Assembly: GCF_020024835.1 (NCBI RefSeq)
Contig: NZ_JAHHTD010000023.1
Location: 1-23,283, forward strand
DNA length: 23,283 nt
From: Campylobacter sp.
GTDB taxonomy: Bacteria > Campylobacterota > Campylobacteria > Campylobacterales > Campylobacteraceae
Direction of reading: 5' to 3'
Shown here in pieces: positions 1 through 7,559 of the stretch (position 1 is its first letter; each line of letters opens with the position of its first letter). The notes under the pieces were generated by a model that saw only the letters and a program-made list of their open reading frames with translations, was not told the origin of the DNA and ran no database searches. The position numbers were made by a program, and so were the translations under genes.

Positions 1-421
1 ATGAAATATCATCAAATATATTTTTTTCTTTAAGTAAAATAAGATAATTATTAAAAAGTTCTTCTAAGATATTTAAATGTTCATCATATTGAGCATAAAT
101 ATCATTATGGTATAAATCTTTTATACTTTTTTTACTAATACTTAATTCTTTAAAAAAACTAAATAAATAAGCATTATTTTTTAAAAATGCAAAAAAATTA
201 CTAGAAATTTTTAATTTTTCTTCTAAATTCTTTGTTTGTTCGCAAGCCTTTTTCATTAAAAGCAAACATTCATAATGACTTGCTTTATAATATGGAGAAA
301 AAATTATTTTTTGCATAAAATCAGCCATACTCATAGCCTGATCAACTAACAAATTTTCTTTTAATTTACTTTCATAATATTTTCTTACAGCCCTTGAAGA
401 GCTAAACACTAAAAGTTTCAT
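1..421 (-). CDS. AddB-like recombination nuclease subunit, N-terminal part (truncated by window)
   Basis: An open reading frame begins with ATG at 421-419 and stays open to base 1, giving about 140 N-terminal residues (MKLLVFSSSRAVRKYY...). The stop codon lies outside the window. The ATG overlaps the TGA of the FixH-like gene (ATGA), so the two are probably translationally coupled. The start, with a short hydrophobic strand and a Ser-Ser-Ser-Arg segment, and the position just after the cco operon fit the Campylobacter AddB-type helicase/exonuclease subunit (Cj1482c-like), which partners AddA in double-strand-break repair. The PD-(D/E)xK nuclease motif of that family would be C-terminal and is not visible. 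The product call therefore rests mainly on gene order; that a real gene starts here is much surer. Confidence 0.6.
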   Translation of the reverse strand, partial: MKLLVFSSSRAVRKYYESKLKENLLVDQAMSMADFMQKIIFSPYYKASHYECLLLMKKACEQTKNLEEKLKISSNFFAFLKNNAYLFSFFKELSISKKSIKDLYHNDIYAQYDEHLNILEELFNNYLILLKEKNIFDDIS

Positions 422-927
422 TTTGTTTTTAAATAAAATTTAAAAAATCCCACACTATTAGCATTGTGAGTAATTTTTACAAGAAGTTGCCATAATCCTT
501 CCTTTTTGATATCTAAATCAAAAATTAAGGAAGAATCAATTATTTTTGTTTTAACTTTTTCATCCATTTTGTTAGTATGTGGGCGAGTAAGCATAGCTTC
601 TATTTTAAGATCTTTTAAATCATAATCTTTAGAATTATTTATGTCAATTTTAAGAATACTCTTTCCATTATTTATAAGATATACTATATTGTTTTTAGAC
701 TTAAAATTATCATTATTTAAAATTAATTTAAAATTTTTCTCAAATTCTTTTTGCTTATTTTGTATTTCATTGTAATTTAATTCTACATTTTGATAAGTAT
801 CAAAATAAAAATTATCTTCATAAACTGGAGCTTTACTTGCTATAAAAATCGTTACAATACAAGCAATCACAATAAATATTAACGAAATCAAAATTCCATA
901 AGGCCAAAATGTTTTTTTACCTTCCAT
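418..927 (-). CDS. FixH/CcoH-like membrane protein of the cbb3 oxidase operon
   Basis: A 169-aa protein with a short basic cytoplasmic start, one membrane helix at about residues 9-31 (YGILISLIFIVIACIVTIFI) and a periplasmic domain of about 135 residues. This layout, and its place downstream of ccoNOQP, fit the FixH/CcoH family, whose members help assemble or stabilise cbb3 oxidase. The late region (about 105-165), with LWQLLVKITHN, resembles the usual FixH C-terminal beta segment. The start follows the preceding TAA by 2 nt, with AAGGA upstream. The stop overlaps the next ATG. A D-I-N-N-S sequon (Asn97) in the periplasmic domain fits the Campylobacter PglB N-glycosylation rule. Similarity to FixH is judged by eye. 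Confidence 0.7.
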   Translation of the reverse strand: MEGKKTFWPYGILISLIFIVIACIVTIFIASKAPVYEDNFYFDTYQNVELNYNEIQNKQKEFEKNFKLILNNDNFKSKNNIVYLINNGKSILKIDINNSKDYDLKDLKIEAMLTRPHTNKMDEKVKTKIIDSSLIFDLDIKKEGLWQLLVKITHNANSVGFFKFYLKTK

Positions 928-929
928 TT

Positions 930-1505
930 TTATCTTTTCCTTTTAAATCTTTTTTGAACTAACATCAAAATAGCTACACAAACAAAACCATAAATTAAAA
1001 TTCTCATAATATTTAGAGTATCTCGATTTGAATTTCCGTAAAATGGTTTAATCTTAAAATAACTCGCAATCTGATCAGCAATATCTGCATAACCATTTAA
1101 AATTGCCGCATTATAAATATCTTTTTGCTTAGGATTTGCAAGTATAGGCAAAATAGTTCCTTTTTCAGGATAAGGACTTAAGACTTTTTCCTTATCAAAA
1201 AAAAATTTAGCATCTTCACTAGCAAAGATATCTACCCTATGAGAAATTTTAGAAAAAACCAATAAAACATAAGGTTTTGTTAAATTCTGCTCATATTTTT
1301 GAAGATATTCAAAACTTTTTGTATCGCTTAAAACTAAGGCTATATCAACTCCTGTCATTTTTTTAATTTGTTTTGAAGTGATACTTATATTTTGCTCAAT
1401 AGAAGGATTTAAAATATTATCATTTAATAAAATTTCAGCATATGAAAAATTAATAAAACACATAAGAATGGCGATTAAAAAACCGCCTTCAAAAATACTT
1501 TTCAT
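930..1505 (-). CDS. Signal-peptide protein with possible TPM-like domain and C-terminal membrane anchor
   Basis: A 191-aa protein starting at ATG 1505-1503 (MKSIFEGGFLIAILM). The frame is open further upstream, but those 54 extra codons overlap a better small gene in another frame, and the true start gives a clean signal peptide (about residues 1-23, ending FSYA). The mature part runs through GVDIALVLS and YVLLVFSK, a pattern like TPM (YgcG/PsrP-type) domains. A membrane helix follows at about residues 165-183, then a basic tail (KRFKRKR). The likely topology is a periplasmic domain anchored at its C terminus. Two PglB-type sequons are present (E-Q-N-I-S, Asn39; E-Q-N-L-T, Asn74). The start overlaps the TGA of the 33-aa gene (ATGA). 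It lies in the cco operon; its function is unknown and the TPM assignment is tentative. Confidence 0.65.
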   Translation of the reverse strand: MKSIFEGGFLIAILMCFINFSYAEILLNDNILNPSIEQNISITSKQIKKMTGVDIALVLSDTKSFEYLQKYEQNLTKPYVLLVFSKISHRVDIFASEDAKFFFDKEKVLSPYPEKGTILPILANPKQKDIYNAAILNGYADIADQIASYFKIKPFYGNSNRDTLNIMRILIYGFVCVAILMLVQKRFKRKR

Positions 1506-1603
1506 CCTATGTATAAGTGATTTGCAGTCAAAACCGACCAAGCTGTAATACCAGCTGTAATAATCAATCCGATTATAATAAGATACTCCATAATTTTTAC
1601 CAT
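1502..1603 (-). CDS. 33-aa single-helix membrane peptide in cco operon
   Basis: A short ORF of 33 codons starts at ATG 1603-1601 and ends in TGA 1504-1502. A strong AAGGAG lies about 7 nt before the ATG. The product (MVKIMEYLIIIGLIIT...) is almost entirely one hydrophobic helix (residues about 6-26) followed by a short polar end. It fills the space between the DUF4006 gene and the signal-peptide gene and overlaps the latter by ATGA. This supports translation and places it among small cbb3-associated membrane proteins such as CcoQ or CcoS, though I see no specific family motif. It may correspond to the small gene annotated here in C. jejuni. Confidence 0.65.
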   Translation of the reverse strand: MVKIMEYLIIIGLIITAGITAWSVLTANHLYIG

Positions 1604-1605
1604 AA

Positions 1606-1818
1606 TCACTCCTTGATAATAATATGTTCTTCTTCTTTAGAATTAAACATTTTGATTTGTTCTGCATTTTTTAACTGATAAGGCTGTCGCATTACTTCTT
1701 GTTGAGCTTTAAGACCCCAAATAGTTAAACCAACTAAAATAGCTAATAACAAAATAGTTGCAATTAGCATTCCGCTCACTCCTGAAAGTGAAAAAACACA
1801 TCTATTTTGATTTTCCAT
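1606..1818 (-). CDS. DUF4006 family small membrane protein
   Basis: A 70-aa protein with one membrane helix at about residues 15-36 (MLIATILLLAILVGLTIWGL) followed by a charged tail (NSKEEEHIIIKE). Size, layout and position directly after ccoP match the DUF4006 family, which is found in cbb3 oxidase operons of Campylobacterota. The ATG shares one base with the ccoP stop (TAATG) and AAGGGTGAG precedes it, so it is probably co-translated with ccoP. No catalytic residues are evident. A role in oxidase assembly or stability is inferred from context only. Confidence 0.75.
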   Translation of the reverse strand: MENQNRCVFSLSGVSGMLIATILLLAILVGLTIWGLKAQQEVMRQPYQLKNAEQIKMFNSKEEEHIIIKE

Positions 1819-2696
1819 TACTCACCCTTTGAAAGAGAAATTACATATTCACCAACGGCTTCTTTTTGAAGTTCATTTAATATATCATCATTAAAATGTG
1901 GCATTTCACCTATATAACCTAATTTGCCACGATTTAAAACATCTACAACAAAATTAGCACTACCATAATTTGTAAGATTTGGAGCAACCATTTGTCCATC
2001 AAACACACCTGTGCCATTTTCACCATGACATGCTGCACAAATTGTAAAAAGTTCTTTTCCTTTTGCTACTAATTGTGGATTATCTGTTTTTTTAATAGCT
2101 GAAATTTCAGAAGCAACATAAGCAGCAATTGCAGGAATATCGGCTTCATCAATACCATTTTCAGTTGCACTTGGCATATTGCCCATAGGATAATTTAACC
2201 CTTTAGAGCCATTGGTAATAACTTCTATTAAACCTTCTTCTGAACCCCAAATATTAAGATTTTGCGCTTTACCATTAATACCATCACCAGTGATACCATG
2301 ACATGATGAGCACTGAACTAAAAAAATATTTTTACCCATTTCTTTTTTATCTTCAACACTTAAATTTACAAATTTTTGTGCAAATTTTTTATTATGTGCT
2401 TGAACTTCTTCATTATATTCGCCAATTTGAGAATAACTATTTAGTGGATATCCCCAAATAAAATACCATATACACCAAATTATTGTTAAGAAAAACACTA
2501 CAGCCCAACCAAGTGGTATGGGATTTTTAAACTCTCTTATACCATCCCAATTATGTTCACCTAATTCACCTTCGCTTTTGCTATCTTTTATATTCTTAAA
2601 TAATTTTCCAACTACAACCAATGTAATCAAAATAATTAAAACAGCACCTATAAAAGACAATAAATTTACATTATCTTCTAAATTTAACCACTGCAT
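1818..2696 (-). CDS. ccoP: cbb3-type cytochrome c oxidase, diheme subunit III
   Basis: CcoP carries electrons from periplasmic cytochrome c towards CcoO/CcoN. Two membrane helices are visible at about residues 12-33 and 61-80. Two cytochrome c domains follow, with haem motifs C-S-S-C-H (Cys129-His133) and C-A-A-C-H (Cys220-His224). Candidate axial Met residues lie in GNMPSA and GEMPHF. I start at ATG 2696-2694 (292 aa), because AGGAG is about 6 nt upstream; a TTG one codon earlier would give 293 aa but sits too close to the SD. The ATG overlaps the ccoQ stop (TTGATG). Length is normal for the family. Confidence 0.96.
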   Translation of the reverse strand: MQWLNLEDNVNLLSFIGAVLIILITLVVVGKLFKNIKDSKSEGELGEHNWDGIREFKNPIPLGWAVVFFLTIIWCIWYFIWGYPLNSYSQIGEYNEEVQAHNKKFAQKFVNLSVEDKKEMGKNIFLVQCSSCHGITGDGINGKAQNLNIWGSEEGLIEVITNGSKGLNYPMGNMPSATENGIDEADIPAIAAYVASEISAIKKTDNPQLVAKGKELFTICAACHGENGTGVFDGQMVAPNLTNYGSANFVVDVLNRGKLGYIGEMPHFNDDILNELQKEAVGEYVISLSKGE

Positions 2697-2899
2697 CAAG
2701 CACTCCTTTTATTTTGCTCTAAAATACGATCGCAGATTTCATCATGTAAAGCTAAATCAGCGTATTGTTCATAATTTCTCTTACCCATTTTTTCAGATCT
2801 GTATAAATGAAACCAATAAGAATATAAAACCACTACTAAAAATACTACAAGAGCAAAAAAACCATAACCTTGCAATTCTCTTATTAGTTCTAAATTCAT
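2696..2899 (-). CDS. ccoQ: cbb3-type cytochrome c oxidase small subunit IV
   Basis: A 67-aa protein with one membrane helix (about residues 11-30, GYGFFALVVFLVVVLYSYWF) and a charged cytoplasmic tail. It lies between ccoO and ccoP, the standard ccoNOQP order. CcoQ has no cofactors and stabilises the oxidase complex. The gap from ccoO is 11 nt, and its TGA overlaps the ccoP start. The identification rests on size, topology and exact operon position, since CcoQ sequences are poorly conserved. Confidence 0.88.
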   Translation of the reverse strand: MNLELIRELQGYGFFALVVFLVVVLYSYWFHLYRSEKMGKRNYEQYADLALHDEICDRILEQNKRSA

Positions 2900-2910
2900 A
2901 ATATTTATCC

Positions 2911-3576
2911 TTATTTTAAACTATTAAGATATGCAATTAATGCAACAATTTCTTTAATTTCGCCCTTTGCAAATGCATCTTTTACATCTTGATTTTTCAT
3001 TTGATTTATTATCACTTGTGCTTCATTCATCACTTCAGCTTGTGCTTCCTCCCAGCTACCAAGTTTAATCCCATTTTCCGTATCATATGGCACATTAAAA
3101 ACCTTTTTAACCGTCAAAGCCTCTGCATAGGCTGTTTGGATATTAGCATTATTATTAAACATATGTTTATACGCTGGCATAATTGATCCTGGAACCACTG
3201 AAACAGGATCCCACATATGATTTTCGTGCCAATTAGTTGTCCTAAAATTACCTACACGCAATAAATCAGGTCCAGTTCTTTTTGAACCCCATAAAAATGG
3301 CCTATCATATGCATATTCTCCACCAACTGAATACATACCATAACGATCTGTTTCGGACTTAAAAGGACGAATTAACTGAGAATGACAAGCATTGCAACTT
3401 TCCTTAATATAAATATGACGTCCTGCCAGCTGTAACACCGTGTAAGGCTTTTTACCTTCAATAGGTCTTGCATTTTGAGCAAAATCGGGTAAAACCTCTA
3501 CAATACCCGCATAAGCAATAACCACAAATACTGCTACAGCAAAAAAGAATGGATTTTTCTCTAACCAACTAAACAT
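2911..3576 (-). CDS. ccoO: cbb3-type cytochrome c oxidase, monohaem subunit II
   Basis: A 221-aa protein with an N-terminal membrane anchor (about residues 9-30) and a periplasmic monohaem cytochrome c domain. The haem motif is C-N-A-C-H (Cys61-His65), followed by the family segment SQLIRPFKSETDRYG. GSIMPAYKHMF supplies the likely axial Met. CcoO receives electrons from CcoP and passes them to CcoN. AAGGAGG precedes the ATG. It lies 11 nt after ccoN and is of ordinary length for epsilonproteobacterial CcoO. Confidence 0.96.
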   Translation of the reverse strand: MFSWLEKNPFFFAVAVFVVIAYAGIVEVLPDFAQNARPIEGKKPYTVLQLAGRHIYIKESCNACHSQLIRPFKSETDRYGMYSVGGEYAYDRPFLWGSKRTGPDLLRVGNFRTTNWHENHMWDPVSVVPGSIMPAYKHMFNNNANIQTAYAEALTVKKVFNVPYDTENGIKLGSWEEAQAEVMNEAQVIINQMKNQDVKDAFAKGEIKEIVALIAYLNSLK

Positions 3577-3587
3577 AATTTTCCTCC

Positions 3588-5054
3588 TTATGCTGCCATA
3601 GGTGAAGCACTTTTTGGCTCTTTATCTAGCACTTTACCTACTACAATTGATTTGTAAATATTATAAATAAACATAAAAAAGCCTATCAAATACAATAATC
3701 CACCTACTGCTCTAATCCAATAATAAGGAATAATAGCTTCTACCGTATCAATAAAAGTATATAATAAATTTCCATATTCATCAGTGGCTCTCCACATCAT
3801 ACCCTGAGTGATACCTGCTATCCACATAGAGCTAAAATACAACACTATACCTGTAGTTTGTATCCAAAACTGAACTTCCATTAATGATTTGCTATAAAGC
3901 TCTCTTTTAAACATTCTTGGGATCATATGATAAAGCGCTGCCATAGTCATAAAACCAACCCAACCAAGCGTTCCATCATGCACATGTCCTGGAATCCAAT
4001 CTGTAAAGTGTGCTAGTGCATTTACTGATTTAATAGAAAGAATTGGACCTTCTAAGGTTGAAAACATATAAAAAGTTGAAGCTAAAATCATAAATTTAAT
4101 CAATGGATTTTCTCTTAATTGACTCCACTCACCTTTCATAGTAAGCAAAATATTAATTGCTGAACCCCAAGAAGGTAAGATAAGCACAACAGAAAAAACA
4201 GAACCCATAGTTTGCATCCAATCAGGCACGGTAGAGTAGATTAAATGGTGACCACCTGCCCATAAATAAACAAACATTAATCCCCAAAATGCAAACAATG
4301 ATAATTTATAAGAAAAAACAGGTTGACCACTCTCTTTTGGTAAAAAATAATAAATTTGAGCAATAATTCCAACGGTGAACACAAAAGCAACAGCATTATG
4401 TCCATACCACCACTGAACTAATGCATCGTTTGTGCCTGCATACATTGATACACTATGCCACCAATCGCCCATTCCACTTACAAAATAAGTAGGAACTTCC
4501 ATATTATTAAATAAATAAAGCATAGCAATACCTAAAAAAGTAGCAATATAATACCATAATGATACATACAAAGTCTTTTCTCGACGAATACCAATAAGTC
4601 CAAATATACTTACACCCCATAAAACCCAAACTAAAACTACTAATATATCTAATGGCCATTCAAGTTCAGCATATTCTTTTGAAGTACTTATACCTGCAAA
4701 TAAGCTTATAACAGCAAAAACCATAGTAATTAAATAAAGCCAAAAATGTAATTTGCCAATAAACATTAAAAATGTTGATTCTGCCATACTAACTTTCAAT
4801 ACACGCTGACCAATATAATACCAAGTTGCCCAAATCCCTGATAGCATAAAACCAAAAATTACACCTGAAGTATGCAATGACCTAAGTCTTGAAAAAGTGC
4901 CATACTCACCAGCTAAATAATTTAAATCTGGATATGCCATCTGAAAAGCTATGAGTGTCCCAATAGCCATACCAATAATACCAAACAATAAAGTAGCAAA
5001 CATAAAATACTTAGCTACCGTATAGTCGTAGTTTAATGCATTTCCTGGGTGCAT
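3588..5054 (-). CDS. ccoN: cbb3-type cytochrome c oxidase catalytic subunit I
   Basis: A 488-aa polytopic membrane protein of the haem-copper oxidase superfamily that reduces oxygen to water with high affinity and pumps protons. Histidine-bearing helices are visible: RSLHTSGVIFGF, WWYGHNAVAF, GGHHLIYS and WIPGHVHDGTLGW, supplying ligands to the low-spin haem b, the high-spin haem b3 and CuB. About 12 hydrophobic segments are present, and the short C-terminal tail is polar. It is first in ccoNOQP; AAGGAGATAAA lies before the ATG. The 118-bp gap upstream contains a candidate promoter, so this is probably the start of the cco transcript. Confidence 0.97.
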   Translation of the reverse strand: MHPGNALNYDYTVAKYFMFATLLFGIIGMAIGTLIAFQMAYPDLNYLAGEYGTFSRLRSLHTSGVIFGFMLSGIWATWYYIGQRVLKVSMAESTFLMFIGKLHFWLYLITMVFAVISLFAGISTSKEYAELEWPLDILVVLVWVLWGVSIFGLIGIRREKTLYVSLWYYIATFLGIAMLYLFNNMEVPTYFVSGMGDWWHSVSMYAGTNDALVQWWYGHNAVAFVFTVGIIAQIYYFLPKESGQPVFSYKLSLFAFWGLMFVYLWAGGHHLIYSTVPDWMQTMGSVFSVVLILPSWGSAINILLTMKGEWSQLRENPLIKFMILASTFYMFSTLEGPILSIKSVNALAHFTDWIPGHVHDGTLGWVGFMTMAALYHMIPRMFKRELYSKSLMEVQFWIQTTGIVLYFSSMWIAGITQGMMWRATDEYGNLLYTFIDTVEAIIPYYWIRAVGGLLYLIGFFMFIYNIYKSIVVGKVLDKEPKSASPMAA

Positions 5055-5094
5055 TTTATCTCCTTATTTTTTTATACAAAAAAGAAATTACTTT

Positions 5095-5100
5095 ATTCTA
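5095..5100 (-). promoter_or_regulatory. Candidate -10 element of the ccoN promoter
   Basis: On the minus strand TAGAAT lies about 40 nt before the ccoN ATG, preceded by a T-rich run (ATTTTTTATCA). Campylobacter sigma70 promoters typically show a TATAAT-like -10 with an upstream T-rich stretch and no clear -35. It lies in the only sizeable gap (5055-5172) upstream of the cco operon. I see no convincing FNR-type palindrome. Confidence 0.35.
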
Positions 5101-5172
5101 TGATAAAAAATATCTTTTTTAGCTTAAAAATTTATTTTCTTAACAATTAGTTAATATAATTAATTTAAATAA

Positions 5173-5835
5173 TTATGCTGTAAGCATAAAACCTATGTAA
5201 GTAAAATATAATCCATAAAACAATATAAGTATATAAGAAATTAATGCACTATTTTTTTGAAATTTTTCACTTAACATTTTACTAAAATATGCAATAAAAA
5301 TCATACTAGGCAAAGTTGATAATCCAAAAAGTAACATAATGAAAGCAGAATCTAATACATTTTGCAAAGTAGCACCAAAAGCAACATAAAAATACACCAA
5401 ACCGCAAGGAACAAAGCCATTTAAAAAGCCTAAAAATATAGTTCCTTTGAGTGATTTATAATGAATAATTTTCTTAATACTTTTTTTTATAATGTAATCA
5501 AAAACAAAAGAATATTCAATAAAAAATAAAAGCTTACCCCTAAAAATAAGTGCAAAAGCTAAAAATATCATAAATATTCCGATACAAAAAAACATCATTC
5601 CTTTCATAAATTCACTAAAAGAAAATAAAGTACCAAAATATCCAAAGAAAATTCCCAAACATACATAAGCAATAATTCTTGAAATATGATAAGAAAAAAT
5701 CAACAATAAATATGGAAGTTTAATTTGATTTGTAAGCTGATTATAAGCTAAAATAAACCCTCCACACATTCCATAACAATGGCCAAAACTTGAAAGAAAT
5801 GCTATACTGATTAATCCTATAAAATCTAAATTCAC
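5173..5835 (-). CDS. TauE/SafE (UreH-like) membrane protein with HCYGMCGG motif
   Basis: A 220-aa membrane protein with about six hydrophobic segments. The first helix ends in H-C-Y-G-M-C-G-G (about residues 19-26), and a later helix has GFVPCGLVY. This pairing of cysteine motifs is typical of the 'sulfite exporter TauE/SafE' or DsbD-like UreH transmembrane family often found near cbb3 oxidase and copper-handling genes. Those relatives are linked to copper or haem/thiol handling for oxidase assembly; here that is inferred from the ccoN gene just downstream. Translation probably starts at GTG 5835-5833, which overlaps the carA TGA (GTGA), so it is coupled to carA. No N-terminal extension is available because of that overlap. 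Confidence 0.75.
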   Translation of the reverse strand: MNLDFIGLISIAFLSSFGHCYGMCGGFILAYNQLTNQIKLPYLLLIFSYHISRIIAYVCLGIFFGYFGTLFSFSEFMKGMMFFCIGIFMIFLAFALIFRGKLLFFIEYSFVFDYIIKKSIKKIIHYKSLKGTIFLGFLNGFVPCGLVYFYVAFGATLQNVLDSAFIMLLFGLSTLPSMIFIAYFSKMLSEKFQKNSALISYILILFYGLYFTYIGFMLTA

Positions 5836-6950
5836 AAAAGTTCTAAAAATTCTCTAAAAATATATTTGCTTTCATGAGGCCCTGATGAACCTTCAGGATG
5901 GTGCTGGACAGAAATAATAGGATAATTTTTATATCTTACTCCTTCAACGTTATTACCAAATAAATTTCTATGTGTTATAGTAGCTATTTCTGAAATTTCT
6001 TCAGGAACGTTATAATTGTGATTTTGTGCTGTTATTTCAATAAAATTATTTGTAAGATTAATCACCGGATGATTAGCCCCGTGTTGTCCAAATTTCATTT
6101 TATAAGTTTCATAACCAAATGCATTGCTTAATAATTGATGTCCTAAACAAATTCCTAACATTGGAATTTTTGCTTGAATTAGATATTTAATTTGCAATAT
6201 TTCTTCTTTTAATATTTTTGGTTCTCCTGGTCCATTAGATAAAAAAACTCCATGAATTAAGCCTTCTTGAAAAAGTTTGATAAGCTCTTTTGCTTTCACA
6301 TTATATGGAAATACCTCAACCTCTAGACCAATATTTACAAGTTCATTGAGTATATTTTCTTTCACGCCATAGTCAATAACAGCGATTTTTTTACTACTTT
6401 TTTTACTTTTTTGATATGATTTTATCTTGTGATTCCATATACTTTTTTTATGAATATACGCATTCTTAGTGCTTACTTGAGCAACATAATTAACTTCATC
6501 AATTTTTGCACTACTAGCAAGTATTTGTTTTAATTCTTCTTTATCTTTAATTTCTGTTGAAATTACAGCCCTTAAGTTCCCATAATCTCTTATCATTTTT
6601 ACTAAAAATCTAGTATCAATCTCGTAAAGTCCTATTTTTTGATGTCTTTTTAAGTAAGAATCTAAACTTTCTTTAGCTCTAAAATTTGAAAAACACTTAC
6701 TTAGCTCTCTGATAATTACTCCACTAGCATATACTTGTTTGCATTCGCTATCATCATCATTAATACCAACAACACCTATCTCTGGCATAGAAAATACTAT
6801 AAATTGTCCTGCATAAGAAGGATCTGAAATAATCTCTTGATATCCAGTCAAAGAAGTATTAAAAACTAACTCTCCAAAAAAAGTCCCATGTGCGCCGCAA
6901 GCTTTAGCACTTAAAAAAATATCATTTTCTATATAAATATAAGCCTTCAT
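5832..6950 (-). CDS. carA: Carbamoyl-phosphate synthase small (glutaminase) subunit
   Basis: CarA hydrolyses glutamine and channels ammonia to CarB, making carbamoyl phosphate for pyrimidine and arginine synthesis in the cytoplasm. The 372-aa protein has the N-terminal CPSase small-chain domain (about 1-150; ELVFNTSLTGYQE, DPSYAGQ) and a class I glutamine amidotransferase domain (about 187-372). The nucleophile is Cys268 in LGICLGHQLL, and the catalytic His351-Glu353 pair is in QHHPEGS. The LSNGPGEP oxyanion motif is present. The start overlaps the DUF507 stop (ATGA) and the stop overlaps the TauE/SafE-like start. carB is not in the window. Confidence 0.97.
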   Translation of the reverse strand: MKAYIYIENDIFLSAKACGAHGTFFGELVFNTSLTGYQEIISDPSYAGQFIVFSMPEIGVVGINDDDSECKQVYASGVIIRELSKCFSNFRAKESLDSYLKRHQKIGLYEIDTRFLVKMIRDYGNLRAVISTEIKDKEELKQILASSAKIDEVNYVAQVSTKNAYIHKKSIWNHKIKSYQKSKKSSKKIAVIDYGVKENILNELVNIGLEVEVFPYNVKAKELIKLFQEGLIHGVFLSNGPGEPKILKEEILQIKYLIQAKIPMLGICLGHQLLSNAFGYETYKMKFGQHGANHPVINLTNNFIEITAQNHNYNVPEEISEIATITHRNLFGNNVEGVRYKNYPIISVQHHPEGSSGPHESKYIFREFLELL

Positions 6951-7498
6951 AAAAGCCCTCTTTTACGGAGTTCTTCTTGATATAATTTTTCAAATACTAA
7001 ATCATATTCTTCTGAACCAGGGATCAACTTTCTTTTATAGTTTGAAATTTTCTCATAAACTAAATCTTCTAATTTTTCATATTCTTTTAAATAAGTCATA
7101 ATACTTGAAAAAATCAAATTTTTTACACGATTTTCAGAAACACTATAATTAATCAAATTTTCATTTACTAAGTTTTCCAAAATTTTATGTGCTAAATTAT
7201 TATACCTATCCTCTTTATCTAATATAAATTTAAATTCATCTGCAAGTTTTTTTTTGATCATCCAAAACATATTTTTTCTATCAATTTGCATAAATTCGAT
7301 TTCATCTTCTTGACTTTCTAAAAGCTCTTTTGTTTTTTCATCAAGCTTGCGTTCATTTAAGACGTCTATTTCTAAAATTTCCTTGGCAGTTTTAATTAAT
7401 TTTTGACTATCATCTTTAATCTTAACAAAAGAAGAATTTGCTAAATCTAATATTATTTTATTTGCAATATAAGGTATATGAGCTGGTTTAATACGCAT
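6947..7498 (-). CDS. DUF507 family protein
   Basis: A 183-aa soluble, strongly helical and charged protein starting MRIKPAHIPYIANKI. This opening and the length fit DUF507, a family of unknown function found next to carA in Campylobacterota. The first part (about 1-90) and second part (about 95-183) both look like mixed basic/acidic helices, and DUF507 proteins are often read as two related halves. AAGGGTGA precedes the ATG. It is the first gene of a unit with carA and the TauE/SafE-like gene, with a good promoter in the gap upstream. No function can be assigned. Confidence 0.8.
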   Translation of the reverse strand: MRIKPAHIPYIANKIILDLANSSFVKIKDDSQKLIKTAKEILEIDVLNERKLDEKTKELLESQEDEIEFMQIDRKNMFWMIKKKLADEFKFILDKEDRYNNLAHKILENLVNENLINYSVSENRVKNLIFSSIMTYLKEYEKLEDLVYEKISNYKRKLIPGSEEYDLVFEKLYQEELRKRGLL

Positions 7499-7525
7499 TG
7501 ATTCACCCTTTTATTTTTAATTGAA

Positions 7526-7531
7526 ATAATA
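7526..7531 (-). promoter_or_regulatory. Candidate -10 element of DUF507-carA promoter
   Basis: The minus strand carries TATTAT preceded directly by TTTTTTTAG, the characteristic Campylobacter sigma70 arrangement of a T-rich run before the -10. It sits 27 nt before the DUF507 ATG, in the 61-bp gap after the MotE-like gene. It would drive DUF507, carA and the TauE/SafE-like gene. Confidence 0.5.
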
Positions 7532-7559
7532 CTAAAAAAATATAAAAACTGCTTAAAAA

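Noticed and set aside
1506..1667. 54-residue N-terminal extension of the TPM-like gene
   Set aside because: It overlaps the 33-aa gene in another frame and lacks a signal peptide, while the internal ATG gives one and overlaps the preceding stop.
2518..2901. Plus-strand ORF of 127 codons opposite ccoP/ccoQ (and other plus-strand ORFs near 2989, 8723, 16673, 18005, 20869, 21905)
   Set aside because: They lie antisense to well-supported genes, have no ribosome sites or recognisable domains, and are rich in Phe/Ser/Ile/His as expected from antisense AT-rich code.
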